The notes beneath the pieces were generated by a model. It ran no database searches, had not been told where the DNA came from, and was given only the letters and a program-made list of their open reading frames with translations. Below are positions 1 to 8,673 of a stretch of 64,000 nucleotides of DNA, one piece after another (the first letter of the stretch is position 1; every line of letters starts with the position of its first letter). Made by a program: the position numbers and the translations under genes. Source of the stretch: Rhodoglobus vestalii (GTDB taxonomy: Bacteria; Actinomycetota; Actinomycetes; Actinomycetales; Microbacteriaceae); contig NZ_VFRA01000001.1 of the NCBI RefSeq assembly GCF_006788895.1, positions 1,736,001-1,800,000 of the forward strand, given 5' to 3'.

Positions 1-277
1 CGCGCTTTCGATTCAGGAGATTGGCGCGCGCGCGGCCAAGATCCGTGCGCAATGGGTCTGTTGCAGCAGCGATGCTGTCGAGGATGCCCAGAGCCCGCGC
101 GACCTGTAGCGCGCTTTCGAGACGTACATTTCCTTGGCCCCGTTCCAGCTTGCGCAGTGTTGTCAAGGAAATATCGGCGCGCTCGCAGACCTGCTGGGCG
201 GTGAGCCCTTGCACCATGCGCCACGAGCGAAGGTGCTCGCCGAAAGTCGCCTGCTGCTTCTGGATGTCGTACGGCAT
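1..277 (-). CDS. XRE-family HTH regulator, HipB-like (3' end outside window)
   Basis: Read on the minus strand from ATG at 277, preceded by GGGAG. At least 92 residues are open to the window edge with no stop. The start MPYDIQKQQATFGEHLRSWR is followed by an HTH_3-type segment (LTAQQVCERADISLTTLRKLE) near residues 25-45. Proteins of this shape act as DNA-binding autoregulators and often as antitoxins encoded just before a HipA kinase; that partner would lie beyond the left edge, so the toxin-antitoxin role is inference. A palindrome at 309-327 lies just upstream and is the likely self-operator. The HTH call is firm; the HipB assignment is tentative. Confidence 0.75.
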   Translation of the reverse strand, partial: MPYDIQKQQATFGEHLRSWRMVQGLTAQQVCERADISLTTLRKLERGQGNVRLESALQVARALGILDSIAAATDPLRTDLGRARANLLNRKR

Positions 278-308
278 AGTTCTCCCACCGCTAATGCCAT
301 GACGATAG

Positions 309-327
309 CACCTATAGGCTATAAGTG
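309..327. promoter_or_regulatory. 19-bp palindrome, probable operator of the XRE regulator
   Basis: CACCTATAGGCTATAAGTG is a palindrome around G318 with one mismatched pair; the core TATAG-G-CTATA is perfect. It lies 32-50 bp upstream of the regulator start at 277, where a promoter-overlapping autoregulatory site would be expected. Confidence 0.5.
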
Positions 328-400
328 TTAGATCCACGGCAGTACCATCGGAAAAGAGCGGCCCTAGTTTCCGTGCGATGAAGTCGGTGGACCGGGGGCT

Positions 401-434
401 GCACCGGCACCGGCACCGGCACCGGCACCGGCAC
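401..434. repeat. GCACCG hexanucleotide tandem repeat
   Basis: Five full copies of GCACCG plus GCAC, uninterrupted. It lies just beyond the stop of the broken Fic gene (447) and in no supported reading frame. The tract could vary in length by slippage. Confidence 0.85.
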
Positions 435-446
435 AGAGCGCGTGCG

Positions 447-1599
447 TCAGCGCCCAGCACGTCGACGGCGGGCGCGAGCACCGAACTCGTCGAGGGCGCT
501 CAAGACTTCCGTGGCCCGCCAATGCCTGTTGCGGCGACCGGCGGTTGACTGAAGCAGGATCCCGGTCTCGACCAGCTTAACGATGGAGGTGTATGCTGCT
601 GAGTCGCTCACGCCGAGAGCGCGCGCGACGATCGCGACGGTGACAACTGGTTGGCGCAGAAGCAGGTTTTTCAGTCTGTGCACCGAAGAATCACTACGCG
701 CCTGGATGGCGTGATCCCAGCCGGTGGCGATGGCGACGATCTGACTCTCCAGCGCGCGGCCGTTGTTGATGGCGGCGAATGCAGCATCACAGATGGTCTC
801 GATGATGGCGCGAACGTCACCGCGGCGGTAGGCAGTCAAGGCTCGGAAGTAGCCTTCGGTATCGCCCAGCAGCCCGGCCGGCACGACCATTGCCATCGGG
901 GAACGGGTGGATGGTTTCAAACTGCGCGTGGGCGATCGCGAGCTGTGCGATCACGGGAAGATCAGTACGTCGTGCGAACTGCATGATGTCATCCATCAGC
1001 GCCGGCACCCTGTCATGGTGAGGGGGAATGAAGTCAGCGTTGTGAGGGGAGATGGAGCCTCCGCCGATCCAGACCTGATCACTGCGCCAGGAGCCCACGA
1101 TGCCCGGATTCGACTTCTCGAGCAGCGCCCGGTGCATCGTGAGGATCGCCTCCGGGTTGAGGTCGTCTGCCAGATCGATCGCAGCCGTCATTGCGGCAAC
1201 GTTGCCCACCACCAACTGGGCGTTGCCAGACGACGCATCGCCGATCTCGGCCAGGGCGACTTGCTGAGCGCTGGAGGTGAGGTTCTCGACTTCAGAACTC
1301 GAGGCGCTTTCTGAGCGCAGCAGGATCGAGGCAAATGGTGCCGTCAAGGCACCCACTTGGGCATCAAACCTCGTAAGCTCTCGGCCGACGTCATCTGCCA
1401 GCGCAATTAGATCGTTGGGCAGGCTTGGGGAAAGCTGGGCAATGAACGGTGGCACGGCGGCGTCACAGGGGCCAAGGGCCGCGCGGGTTTGTCGGCGTGA
1501 TCCGGCTTCGTGGCCGGAGCGCGACCATGGTCGAGACTCATATTCGGTGGCAGTCCGCACCGATTCGACGTTGTCCAATGGATGCTTTTGCTGTGCCAT
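447..1599 (-). pseudogene. Fic-family AMP-transferase gene, broken by internal deletion
   Basis: Two overlapping minus-strand frames make one Fic protein. The first (817-1599) has the inhibitory-helix type motif SSSEVEN and the full active-site motif HPFPDGNGRAGRA. Directly after that motif the family sequence jumps: the continuation VPAGLLGDTEGYFRALTAYR is in another frame (447 to about 895) and runs into a C-terminal winged-helix domain (RALGVSDSAAYTSIVKLVE). About 15 residues normally found between the motif and VPxSAGLLGD are missing, so an out-of-frame deletion destroyed the gene. Fic proteins transfer AMP to protein hydroxyl groups. The 5' frame could still give a 260-residue truncated product; activity is doubtful. 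Confidence 0.8.
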
Positions 1600-1607
1600 T
1601 GGGCCGG

Positions 1608-1641
1608 CATATCCAAGATTATGTCAATAGCCTTGGATATG
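1608..1641. promoter_or_regulatory. 10-bp-arm inverted repeat upstream of the Fic gene
   Basis: CATATCCAAG (1608-1617) and CTTGGATATG (1632-1641) are perfect inverted arms 14 bp apart, ending 9 bp before the Fic start at 1599. A TTGACA (minus strand, 1621-1626) lies between the arms. Probably operator plus promoter. Confidence 0.45.
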
Positions 1642-1757
1642 GCCCCTTTAGTTGTGGCTAAAAACGCGTCTTGATGGATGTGCCGAGTTGCCCACTGGTG
1701 TGAAGATCCGTGTTCGGGATGCGTTGGTTTGTTCTCAGCGGAAAATGAAAGCCCAGC

Positions 1758-2297
1758 TCATCGAGTGGCTGGCTTCCCTCCCAGATGCAGAATGGGCACG
1801 AAAACAGCGAATATGCCCGCGCCGATCCAGCCGCTAACCGGCCCTAGCGAGGGCATGAAGAAGATTGCGATGGTTCCTAGGAGCACGAGCGCGCCCGCAA
1901 TCACTCCGAACGATTTCATTCCGTACAGCGAGATGAACGTCAGGTAGTGGGCGCCGACGATGATCAGCGATGCCGGGAAGAACAGCTCGGGAGCGTAAGT
2001 CCCCAACGCGATGGCGACGAGTAGTCCAAGGGGAACGGTGAATGCGGATTGCATGGCTAAGGCAGTCGAGGGGTGACCCTTCGGAAGTGGACCCTCGCCG
2101 GTCACTAGTTTCAGGATCACTGCGGAGAGCGGGAAGATCAGCATTCCTCCGAAGAACAGCGTGGCCATCGCTGCGCCCGGCGACACGAGAAAGTAGACGG
2201 CATTTGCGGCCACCCAGAGAATGGCCGATACGAGCGGGCCGCTATATCCACCACGGTAGATTCGACGGACATCTGCTTGAGCCTCAGTTATTGTCAT
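1758..2297 (-). CDS. DUF7010-type integral membrane protein
   Basis: A 179-residue protein starting MTITEAQADVRRIYRGGYSG, followed by about five to six hydrophobic segments (VSAILWVAANAVYFLV, MATLFFGGMLIF, FTVPLGLLVAIALG, ASLIIVGAHYLTFI, GALVLLGTIAIFF, WIGAGIFAVFVPIL). The soluble N-terminal EAQADVRRxYRGG stretch before the first helix matches my recollection of DUF7010 proteins; no biochemical role is known to me. It is monocistronic here, between the Fic remnant and an empty stretch up to 2700. Full length for the family as far as can be judged. Confidence 0.65.
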   Translation of the reverse strand: MTITEAQADVRRIYRGGYSGPLVSAILWVAANAVYFLVSPGAAMATLFFGGMLIFPLSAVILKLVTGEGPLPKGHPSTALAMQSAFTVPLGLLVAIALGTYAPELFFPASLIIVGAHYLTFISLYGMKSFGVIAGALVLLGTIAIFFMPSLGPVSGWIGAGIFAVFVPILHLGGKPATR

Positions 2298-2707
2298 GCC
2301 CTATTGATAACAGCATATTCGGAGTTCTCGGGCTCATCGTGTGTTGGAACCCTTGGGGTTCACGACGGAAACGCCCCTGACTGCGACACCGAGTGATCGC
2401 AGGACACCGGCACCTATCGGCCAACTCCACCCAATTTCTTATTGCAAATGTCGGTCAAGTCATCGCAAATCGTGCCGTTTGTAAATCCCCTGCGGGCGCC
2501 CTGTCAACGTCGATCACACTTGCGCCATCACCCGAGGGGAGTTCTATGGAGGACTTTTTTATCGAGGTCCACGAGATGACAGGGGAAACAGGATGAAGCG
2601 GAACAACGGCGTCTTCGACCGCGCGGCGGATCGACGTCGCCGAGCTGGCCGGCCGGGCGTCGGCGCGTTCGCGGACGACCATCGCCGTCGTCACCTTCGG
2701 CGGTATC

Positions 2708-2923
2708 GTGCTCGTCATGGCGGCGATGATCTTCGCCGTCTCGACCGGCCACGGTGTGATCCCGGTGCCGGAGATTGATATGACCGTCGGCGCTGGCGAG
2801 AGCTTCTTGCGCGGTGCGCTTGGCGGCGGTGCAGTCGGTGGGGCTATGGGCGCGGTGTTCGCCCTCATCGCGATGGCACGACGATCGCATCCCACCTGGA
2901 ACGACGACACCATCGACAACTGA
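2708..2923 (+). CDS. small two-helix membrane protein, start uncertain
   Basis: From GTG at 2708 a 71-residue product has one helix at its start (LVMAAMIFAVS) and a second, glycine-rich one (GALGGGAVGGAMGAVFALIAMA). The same frame is open back to the TGA at 2594-2596, and the residues just upstream (TIAVVTFGGIVLVM) complete a typical first helix, so the true start may be further upstream. A frame beginning at ATG 2593 carries plausible N-terminal residues but is one base out, so the gene may be frameshifted. Not recognised as a named family. Confidence 0.4.
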   Translation: MLVMAAMIFAVSTGHGVIPVPEIDMTVGAGESFLRGALGGGAVGGAMGAVFALIAMARRSHPTWNDDTIDN

Positions 2924-2997
2924 ACCTGCACTTAGGTCGCCGCCCCGCCGCCGTCCTCTGTACCGGGAAAGCATGCGGTCGGCGATCCTATTGCGAC

Positions 2998-3215
2998 TCA
3001 AAATGTTGTGTCGGTAAACACCGTCCCGCGGAGGGATGGTTCAGCGAAGAACTTCGGTACGCGCCCGAAGACGACAACCTTTTGGCCTGAGTTGAACTCG
3101 ACGATGACGTCTCCTGGGTGCAGCCGGAACCGAGGATGCTGGCACAGTCCAATGCGGCGACCGTGATCACTTCGTCCCCGTTGGGACGGTCACATCGGTA
3201 GAGCTTTCGTCGCTG
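2998..3215 (-). pseudogene. frameshifted remnant of an unknown small protein
   Basis: Minus strand: one frame gives LYRCDRPNGDEVITVAALDCAS and the next gives FRLHPGDVIVEFNSGQKVVV followed by FGRVPKFFAEPSLRGTVF and a stop at 2998-3000. Joined across a frameshift near 3120 they read like one compact beta-rich protein. I do not recognise it. It sits beside a resolvase remnant in a visibly decayed stretch. Confidence 0.3.
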
Positions 3216-3529
3216 ATGTTGAGGTCGCCACGGCCAGTGCGCGCCGTCAAAGTTGCGGTCACCGCCAGAATAATGAGTCCGCTTCGCGCGACCCGTTCCG
3301 ATGTCCGATCAAAACCACTGCCAATGGTCGCCCAATCAATTCGTTGACGGCGATTGTGCGCGGTCTCAAGTCGGAGACGATCGTGAGATGCACGACAGTT
3401 GTCGCGCCCGCCACCGAAGTACCTGTAACGCTCGAGGTGCCCGTGCGGGCACTTGATCAACGTCGAAATCCGATGTTGATAGCACTCTCCCGATCACCTG
3501 AAAAGCCGCCCGGTGATCGACCGATAGCC

Positions 3530-3610
3530 GGCGTTAATCCGCCCGACCCGGTCGGACGTCTGCTATTCAACGTTTTGGCGATGGTGGCCGAGTTCGCCCC
3601 GGAGCTGGCC
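3530..3610 (+). pseudogene. serine resolvase/invertase fragment
   Basis: The plus strand encodes DPVGRLLFNVLAMVAEF, which closely matches the conserved TPxGRLLFxVLxxxAEFE block of the catalytic domain of Tn3-type serine resolvases. Neither the catalytic-serine N-terminus nor the C-terminal HTH can be read around it, so only a scar remains. It implies a past site-specific recombination element to the left of the toxin-antitoxin module. Confidence 0.55.
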
Positions 3611-3634
3611 GGTCGCAAACCAGAGTCAACTGAA

Positions 3635-3680
3635 TGTACAGCAACGGCGTGAGTTGTACAGTTTAGTGTTTAGATGTACC
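3635..3680. promoter_or_regulatory. three TGTAC(A/C) sites at exact 20-bp spacing
   Basis: TGTACA at 3635 and 3655 and TGTACC at 3675 repeat every 20 bp, about two helical turns, immediately before the antitoxin start. TGTACA is itself palindromic. This is the layout of a cooperative autoregulatory operator for a Phd/YefM-type antitoxin. The ATG at 3674 lies inside the third site, which favours the next ATG at 3689 as the real start. Confidence 0.55.
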
Positions 3681-3688
3681 CTCTTACC

Positions 3689-3964
3689 ATGTCTGTTACC
3701 GAGCCACTCAGCGTCTCAGACGCACGTAACCAACTCGCCGCGATCATCAACCGCGCTCACAGGGATCACGAACCCGTCTTCCTCTCGCGTCGAGGACGCC
3801 GCGTCGCTGCCGTCATCGACGCAGACGACCTAGAGCGCCTGATCGACTTGGCTGAAGATATGGCGGATATTCGTGCGGCGCAGGAATCACGCCAAGAGAT
3901 GCAACGCACGCAGGTGGAACCCACGCCCTGGGATCAAGTGAAGGCAGATCTTGGCCTCGTATGA
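3689..3964 (+). CDS. Phd/YefM-family antitoxin
   Basis: A 91-residue protein from ATG 3689 (MSVTEPLSVSDARNQLAAII), with the typical Phd/YefM N-terminal fold: a SVSDAR DNA-binding start, then HEPVFLSRRGRRVAAVIDADDLERL. Its acidic tail (EPTPWDQVKADLGLV) would bind the toxin. The stop overlaps the toxin start by 4 bp (ATGA), the usual translational coupling. An in-frame ATG at 3674 would add five residues but lies in the operator array. It neutralises the RelE-like partner and represses its own promoter (known of the family). Confidence 0.85.
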   Translation: MSVTEPLSVSDARNQLAAIINRAHRDHEPVFLSRRGRRVAAVIDADDLERLIDLAEDMADIRAAQESRQEMQRTQVEPTPWDQVKADLGLV

Positions 3965-4224
3965 CGTACTCGGTGACGATCGCGCCCGCCGCGGAACGGC
4001 AACTACACAAGTTCGACCCACAAGTTCGGCGCAGAGTCCAAGCCGCAATTGAGCTACTAGGGGCCAACCCACGACCACCCAAGGCGATCCAACTCGTTGG
4101 AGGCGCCGGCGAATGGCGAGTGCGAACGGGGGACTATCGCATCATCTACGAAATCCGTGACGACGAACTGCTAATTCTCGTCCTCCGGGTGGGTCACCGA
4201 CGAGAGATTTACGAATCGCGATAG
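3961..4224 (+). CDS. RelE/ParE-family toxin
   Basis: An 87-residue toxin: MTYSVTIAPAAERQLHKFDP opens the RelE fold, and GEWRVRTGDYRIIYEI and VGHRREIYES carry the conserved C-terminal block with the basic and tyrosine residues used for ribosome-dependent mRNA cleavage in RelE-type enzymes. It is preceded by its antitoxin with an ATGA overlap. Full length for the family, with no sign of damage, in contrast to the broken genes around it. Confidence 0.87.
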   Translation: MTYSVTIAPAAERQLHKFDPQVRRRVQAAIELLGANPRPPKAIQLVGGAGEWRVRTGDYRIIYEIRDDELLILVLRVGHRREIYESR

Positions 4225-4551
4225 ACGATCCTCTGAGGGCGCCCGTCCCGAGTTGAAATCGGCTCTTAACCGCGCTGTGGTGAGCGTCCGAAACTGCGTA
4301 CGGTCATGGACCTGCGGGCAGCTTGCAGTGTCGTTTGGCAGCTTCAATCCGCCTCCCCGGAGCACAGCAAAATATCGCCAGGCGATCGCCCGACTTGGCC
4401 TTGCCCCCGGTTGGTGGATATGGAGTTAGGGCCACTGTTTCGTGAGGAAGTAGTTGAGCCCACACGGGATGACCCGGCCGCCGCGAGCAAGATGGCTGGT
4501 AAGGGTTCTGATTTCTCGCCGGATCGTACTTGCACTCATGATGCGGGTCGG
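4225..4551. other. non-coding stretch
   Basis: No supported gene. Open frames here lack family resemblance and ribosome sites, and most are antisense to the SDR gene. I see no tRNA or strong hairpin. Confidence 0.6.
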
Positions 4552-5304
4552 CTACCGACTTGTGTAACCGCCGTCCACTGTGTACTGCGCGCCGGTCACG
4601 AAGCTTGCCTTGTCGGAGAGCAGGAAAAGAACAACGTCCGCAACCTCTTCGACAGAGCCCAAACGTCCAATCGGGTGCAGTGCAACGAGGCCATCACGCA
4701 TCTCCTGTGGTGCATTGTCCAATAGCGGTGTCTCGATGTAGCCGGGGTGCACCGAGTTGACGCGGATTCCTTGGCTGGCGTACGCGAGCGCCGTCCCCTT
4801 GGTCATGCCGGCCACACCGTGCTTCGCCGTCACGTAGGGAATGGCCATTGCTTCGCCGACCAAACCGAGAATCGAGGAAGTATTCACGATTGATCCGCCC
4901 CCGGCTTTCAGCATCTCCGGCACCTGAAAATGCATGCCGTAGAACACGGAGTGGAGGTTCACATCCATTAACTTCAGGTATTCATTGAGATCCATGTCTT
5001 CAATTGGGCCCTGCGGCCCGCCGATACCGGCGTTGTTGAATGCAAGATGCAGGGCGCCGTATTCTCGAACTGCTGTGTCTACTGCGGCCTTGACATCGTC
5101 GGGTTTTCCGACGTCGCCGACGGATGTAGTGGCAGTCCCGCCTGCCGAGACAATATCGTCCACGGTAGCTTGCGCGGATTCAAGCGTGAGATCATTCACG
5201 ACCACGTTTGCGCCCTCAACGGCCAGCGCGAGGGCCACGCCTTTACCGATGCCAGAACCGCCACCGGTAACTAATGCTGTTTTACCTTCGAATTGGGTAG
5301 CCAT
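4552..5304 (-). CDS. short-chain dehydrogenase/reductase (SDR)
   Basis: A 250-residue classical SDR. The ATG at 5304 is chosen because AAGGAG lies 8 bp upstream, although the frame is open to 5418. The NAD(P)-binding motif TGGGSGIG is at residues 13-20, NNAG near 90, and the catalytic Ser (NTSSILG) and YVTAK follow in the usual order. VNDLTLESA after beta-2 has an acidic residue at the cofactor-selecting position, suggesting NAD. The C-terminus ends VTGAQYTVDGGYTSR, the standard family ending. The substrate cannot be told; neighbours give no pathway. Confidence 0.9.
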   Translation of the reverse strand: MATQFEGKTALVTGGGSGIGKGVALALAVEGANVVVNDLTLESAQATVDDIVSAGGTATTSVGDVGKPDDVKAAVDTAVREYGALHLAFNNAGIGGPQGPIEDMDLNEYLKLMDVNLHSVFYGMHFQVPEMLKAGGGSIVNTSSILGLVGEAMAIPYVTAKHGVAGMTKGTALAYASQGIRVNSVHPGYIETPLLDNAPQEMRDGLVALHPIGRLGSVEEVADVVLFLLSDKASFVTGAQYTVDGGYTSR

Positions 5305-5757
5305 TTTCACTCCTTCGATCGAGGGCATGTAAGTCGCGTTGTTTCGCTCCCCGACTGGGGCGCGTTCTCGGCGCATGCCCGTCTTTCCATGCTCACACTG
5401 ATCGTGCGGAAAAGCCACCGCGATGCTTACGTTTACTCAGAAACTGTCTAGATGGGCTGCTAGATGAGACGAACCGATCTTATGAAAGGCGTCTCATGCT
5501 GGACGATTACGATCGAACCTGTCGAACTGAACTGATGCAGACTCCGCGCCTCTTTCGCTTGTGAGGGCCCGTCTTGGAATTGGCTGAGCTTTCTGGAGTG
5601 AATGGTCAGGAGTATCGGTTCGGCTCTGCGAGCGGACATTAACACGCCCATATTCCTATTTTTGCATCCTTCTCCAACTGTTCTTTTGTCCCTTTCTGTT
5701 TTTATCGGCGAATTCAGTTGGTGAGTGCAGCGCCCTGAGTTGTAGTGGGTGTTGTCG
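5305..5757. other. non-coding stretch
   Basis: Upstream region of the SDR gene followed by low-complexity sequence up to the IS30-like fragment. No gene, RNA or convincing repeat seen. Confidence 0.55.
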
Positions 5758-5896
5758 ATGGGTAGACCGTGGTCTCCGTTGAGTGTTCGGTTGGCGTTCT
5801 GGAAAGGGTTGGACGAGGGTCGGCCGACGTCGGTCGCTGCGCGGGCCGCGGGGGTGTCGCGGGCAACCGCATACCGGTGGCTCGGCGAAGGACGCA
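5758..5896 (+). pseudogene. IS30-like transposase N-terminal fragment
   Basis: ATG at 5758 begins MGRPWSPLSVRLAFWKGLDE, then GRPTSVAARAAGVSRATAYR, the N-terminal HTH of actinobacterial IS30-type transposases. The frame leaves the family at about codon 45 and runs antisense into the GNAT gene (ending 5897). Only the DNA-binding head remains and no terminal repeats were recognised. A stray HTH protein is the alternative. Confidence 0.5.
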
Positions 5897-6651
5897 TCAA
5901 AGAGGAAGCTGGAGCCAACCACCGACGTCGTCACGGCCAACTCGGCGCGCTGCCTCCAGAGCACCTCGGTTGGAGGCGTGGATCGTGCCCATCAATATCC
6001 ACTCACGGTCAGGCAGTTCGTGGGCCAACAGTCGGTTCAGGTGGGGGCCGTAGCCGTGCCCTCGGTGCTGGGGAGACAAGATGATTTCCACCACTTCGTA
6101 ACACGGTAGACCCAGTGACGAGCTTGTTTCGGTGGTCACGCCGATCCAGCCTGCCCAGGAGTCGTCAACGATGATGTCGAACAGTGTGCCTGCGTCGATG
6201 CTTTGCTGGAAGCCCTCTGCGTCTGCGATCTGGGCCTGTTCAGAGTGTCCGGGATGCTCAGCGTCGACCGCGTCATACGCGGCGGCGGCCGCGTCCCAGC
6301 CGGACAGGTCCGTGGCCGCTGTGAGCGACAACTCGACCGGAATGTTCTCCCTGCCATCGGCAACAAGATTACGCACCGGAGCGGCCAAGAACCGCCTGTC
6401 GCAGTGGGTGCCGACGAAAGCATCCGTGGGAGCGGCACTCCACATTCGCAAGTAGTGAGGATCAAAAGAACCAAAGACCTCAACGGCGGCGGCGCCCAAC
6501 GCGGCCACGTCGCTCTCGAAGAGGGGGTGGGAGAGCACCGAGGCGTCGACGAACGGTTTAGTCGGGTCAAGGCCTTCGAAGCGGATGCTGAGCTGTGAGA
6601 GTCCAGTGCGCCATTTCTATCGCACTCGGCAAAGGTGAACTCATAAGCCAT
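5897..6651 (-). pseudogene. GNAT N-acetyltransferase with a 1-bp frameshift
   Basis: From ATG 6651 the frame reads MAYEFTFAECDR and then loses register. The frame open to 5897 carries the continuation WRTGLSQLSIRFEGLDPTK and the GNAT core, with the acetyl-CoA loop HRGHGYGPHLNRLLAHEL near the C-terminus and the family ending HASNRGALEAARRVG. The break lies at GATAGAAATGG (about 6611-6622); one extra A in the A run would restore CDRKWRTG. It is either a genuine frameshift or an assembly error. An internal start at 6538 would leave a 213-residue product. Acceptor substrate unknown. Confidence 0.65.
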
Positions 6652-7012
6652 CACCGTATCAATACGATTCCTACTCCGTCGCCCAATCGTCCATGCCACC
6701 GCCTTGCTGGGAGATATGCGGCGTAACTGGTCCTTGCCCCGGCCCCGGCAGTAAGGATGGCGGGTCCACATGTAGAGATCTGCGACCTTCATTGTGGCTT
6801 TCGTCGCCTGATGGCGGTGTTCTTGCGTTGTTGCGTGTCGTACCTCCCGCGTTTTGAGGCACTCAGGTTATGCCACAGATTGCGCAACCTGATCGCTTAG
6901 ATGCACTGATCTGAGCACCTCGGCAGCTATCGCGGTCTGGACCGGCGGGGTCGCCGGCGGGTTGCCGCACACATCGCGGCGAATACCATTGACGGGTTTA
7001 TCTATCCAGTTT
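6652..7012. other. non-coding stretch
   Basis: No supported gene, RNA or repeat; it separates the two broken genes on either side. Confidence 0.55.
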
Positions 7013-8103
7013 TCAGCTGAGGCCACTGGGGAGAAACCTGGCGATGCCGAGGGCCGTGGCGACGATTGCCTTCATCAGGTTTGGCTTGCCGGTCGCATCA
7101 GTTGGCAGTCGGTTTCTGTCGAGGGCCCCGGTATCGCCGATGCTTGTGGTCACCGCCCGCATGACTGCGAGGGCGAGCTCGTTCTGAACATCGAGCACGC
7201 TGTGGCCGTGGCTGCGGACAGGGATCAGGACGGCGTCCGGAACAAGCGCAACGATCTGCTCTGCAACAGGTCGCGGGGTGCGGATGTCGTGGTCGCCGGA
7301 GATGACAACCGTGGGCCAGGCGAATGAGGGGAGTGCTTAGCGCAGTGGGAACGGTTCACCTTCGTAACCTCGCGTGAACCGAGCCGATTGATTCGCCCCC
7401 AGAGGCGCTTTCCCCGTCCTACTTCGAGGAGGGAGAGCATGCGGTGCACCATACGCGGACCGCCGAGCTCGTAAAGAAACTGCAAGGCGAACATCTCTTG
7501 GGGGTCAACCACACCCTTCTCGACGAGCCGTCGGACAGCATCAGCGTGGGTACGGGTGACGGCGGTCCCGTCCCAGAACAAGGAGTAAAGTTCACGGATT
7601 GAAGCCTCTTCGAACCCGGTGCCGGTCATCGCCGAGTCAAGGATCATTCCGGCGACTAGCTCGGGGTTCTTCACGCCGAACCCTTGCGCTAGGTAACTTC
7701 CGTATGAAGTCCCATAGACGACGACCTGATCGAGCCCTTCCGCTGCACGGATCGCTGCTGCATCATCAATCACATCAGTGATCGTGATGTGAGCGTGTGT
7801 GATATCGGCACCTGTGGTGTCTGTGCGAGAGAGGCCTACTCCACGATGTTCCATCATGACAAGATCTAGGCCCAGTCTTGTGCCCTTTGTCCTCAACCCC
7901 TGATAGGGAACCACCGACGCGAGACCCGGGCCGCCGACGAAGACCAAGACGGGGAGTCCGCACTTGGGCCCGGTGCGGGTGTAGCTCAACTGGAACGATC
8001 CGCCACCGCGAAGCGGACGTTCCACAAAGTGCACTCCTGGGATTCGGGCGAGCTGGGCGTACCACTTATTTCTGGCAATTCCTGCTTGAATGCTCGTGGC
8101 CAT
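7013..8103 (-). pseudogene. S33-type alpha/beta hydrolase, frameshift plus nonsense
   Basis: ATG 8103 (MATSIQAGIARNKWYAQLAR) follows a purine-rich ribosome site. The oxyanion motif FVGGPG, the EHRGVGLS loop and the nucleophile elbow YGTSYGS identify a prolyl-aminopeptidase-like S33 hydrolase. After the lid region the frame is lost near 7375. The next frame gives GYEGEPFPLR, a TAA at 7337-7339, and then the acid and histidine blocks (VVISGDHDIRTPRPV, RSHGHSVLD), ending at 7013. The catalytic Asp and His are therefore out of frame with the Ser, and two lesions argue against a simple sequencing error. Confidence 0.75.
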
Positions 8104-8205
8104 TGCTTCTCTTCCCTCTCCTCGAATTTGGTCATCCGTCATCGTTGGACAAGCGGCGTATCGGTGATGGATGGTCAATTTGAATAGTCGTGACACCCGA
8201 GCCGG

Positions 8206-8673
8206 TCAGCGCCAGGTTTCCGCGGTCAGTCGATCGCTAACTTCCTGCGGCTCGATAGAGAGCGACTCGAAAAGTGCGAAGACTGGGTCGGGCGCTTGTC
8301 GATCAAGCAGCGCGAGCATGATGTGTCGTGAGGTGATTGTTCGCGCTTTCTCCGCCGACGCGTGCGCAAGGGTTTGCTGAAGAACGGCCTTGGCGCCCGC
8401 GGTGAAAGGAGCCCGCTTCTGGAGCACGACGTTGGCAGCCGGTTTGTAGACGCTGAGTTCTAACCCGATTGACCTGAGTGCTCCGCGGTCCAGTTCGTCG
8501 GCGGCTTCGGCGACGCTATCGGCGTCAACGCCGACGGCTCTTGCCAGATCCTCGTCGCGTAGAAGCGCGAGCAGCAGATGGTCGGTGCCGATACGTCGAT
8601 CCCCGCGGCGTCCCGCCTCAAACCTTGCGTCCCCGACTGCGCTCCGGGCGGTCTGTGCAAACTTCTCAAACAT
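8206..8673 (-). CDS. free-standing Clp N-domain protein
   Basis: From ATG 8673 (MFEKFAQTARSAVGDARFEA) a 155-residue protein consists of two Clp-N repeats and nothing else: RRIGTDHLLLALLRDEDLA in the first and SAEKARTITSRHIMLALLD in the second. In ClpA/B/C this domain binds substrates or adaptors; here no AAA+ module follows. It overlaps the stop of the upstream HTH gene, so the two are co-transcribed. A start at 8691 would add six residues. Role inferred: adaptor or competitor for a Clp ATPase, or a redox or ligand sensor. Confidence 0.8.
   Translation of the reverse strand: MFEKFAQTARSAVGDARFEAGRRGDRRIGTDHLLLALLRDEDLARAVGVDADSVAEAADELDRGALRSIGLELSVYKPAANVVLQKRAPFTAGAKAVLQQTLAHASAEKARTITSRHIMLALLDRQAPDPVFALFESLSIEPQEVSDRLTAETWR

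Noticed and set aside
401..434. GCACCG repeat as a phase-variable coding tract
   Set aside because: It lies outside any supported reading frame and downstream of a pseudogene.
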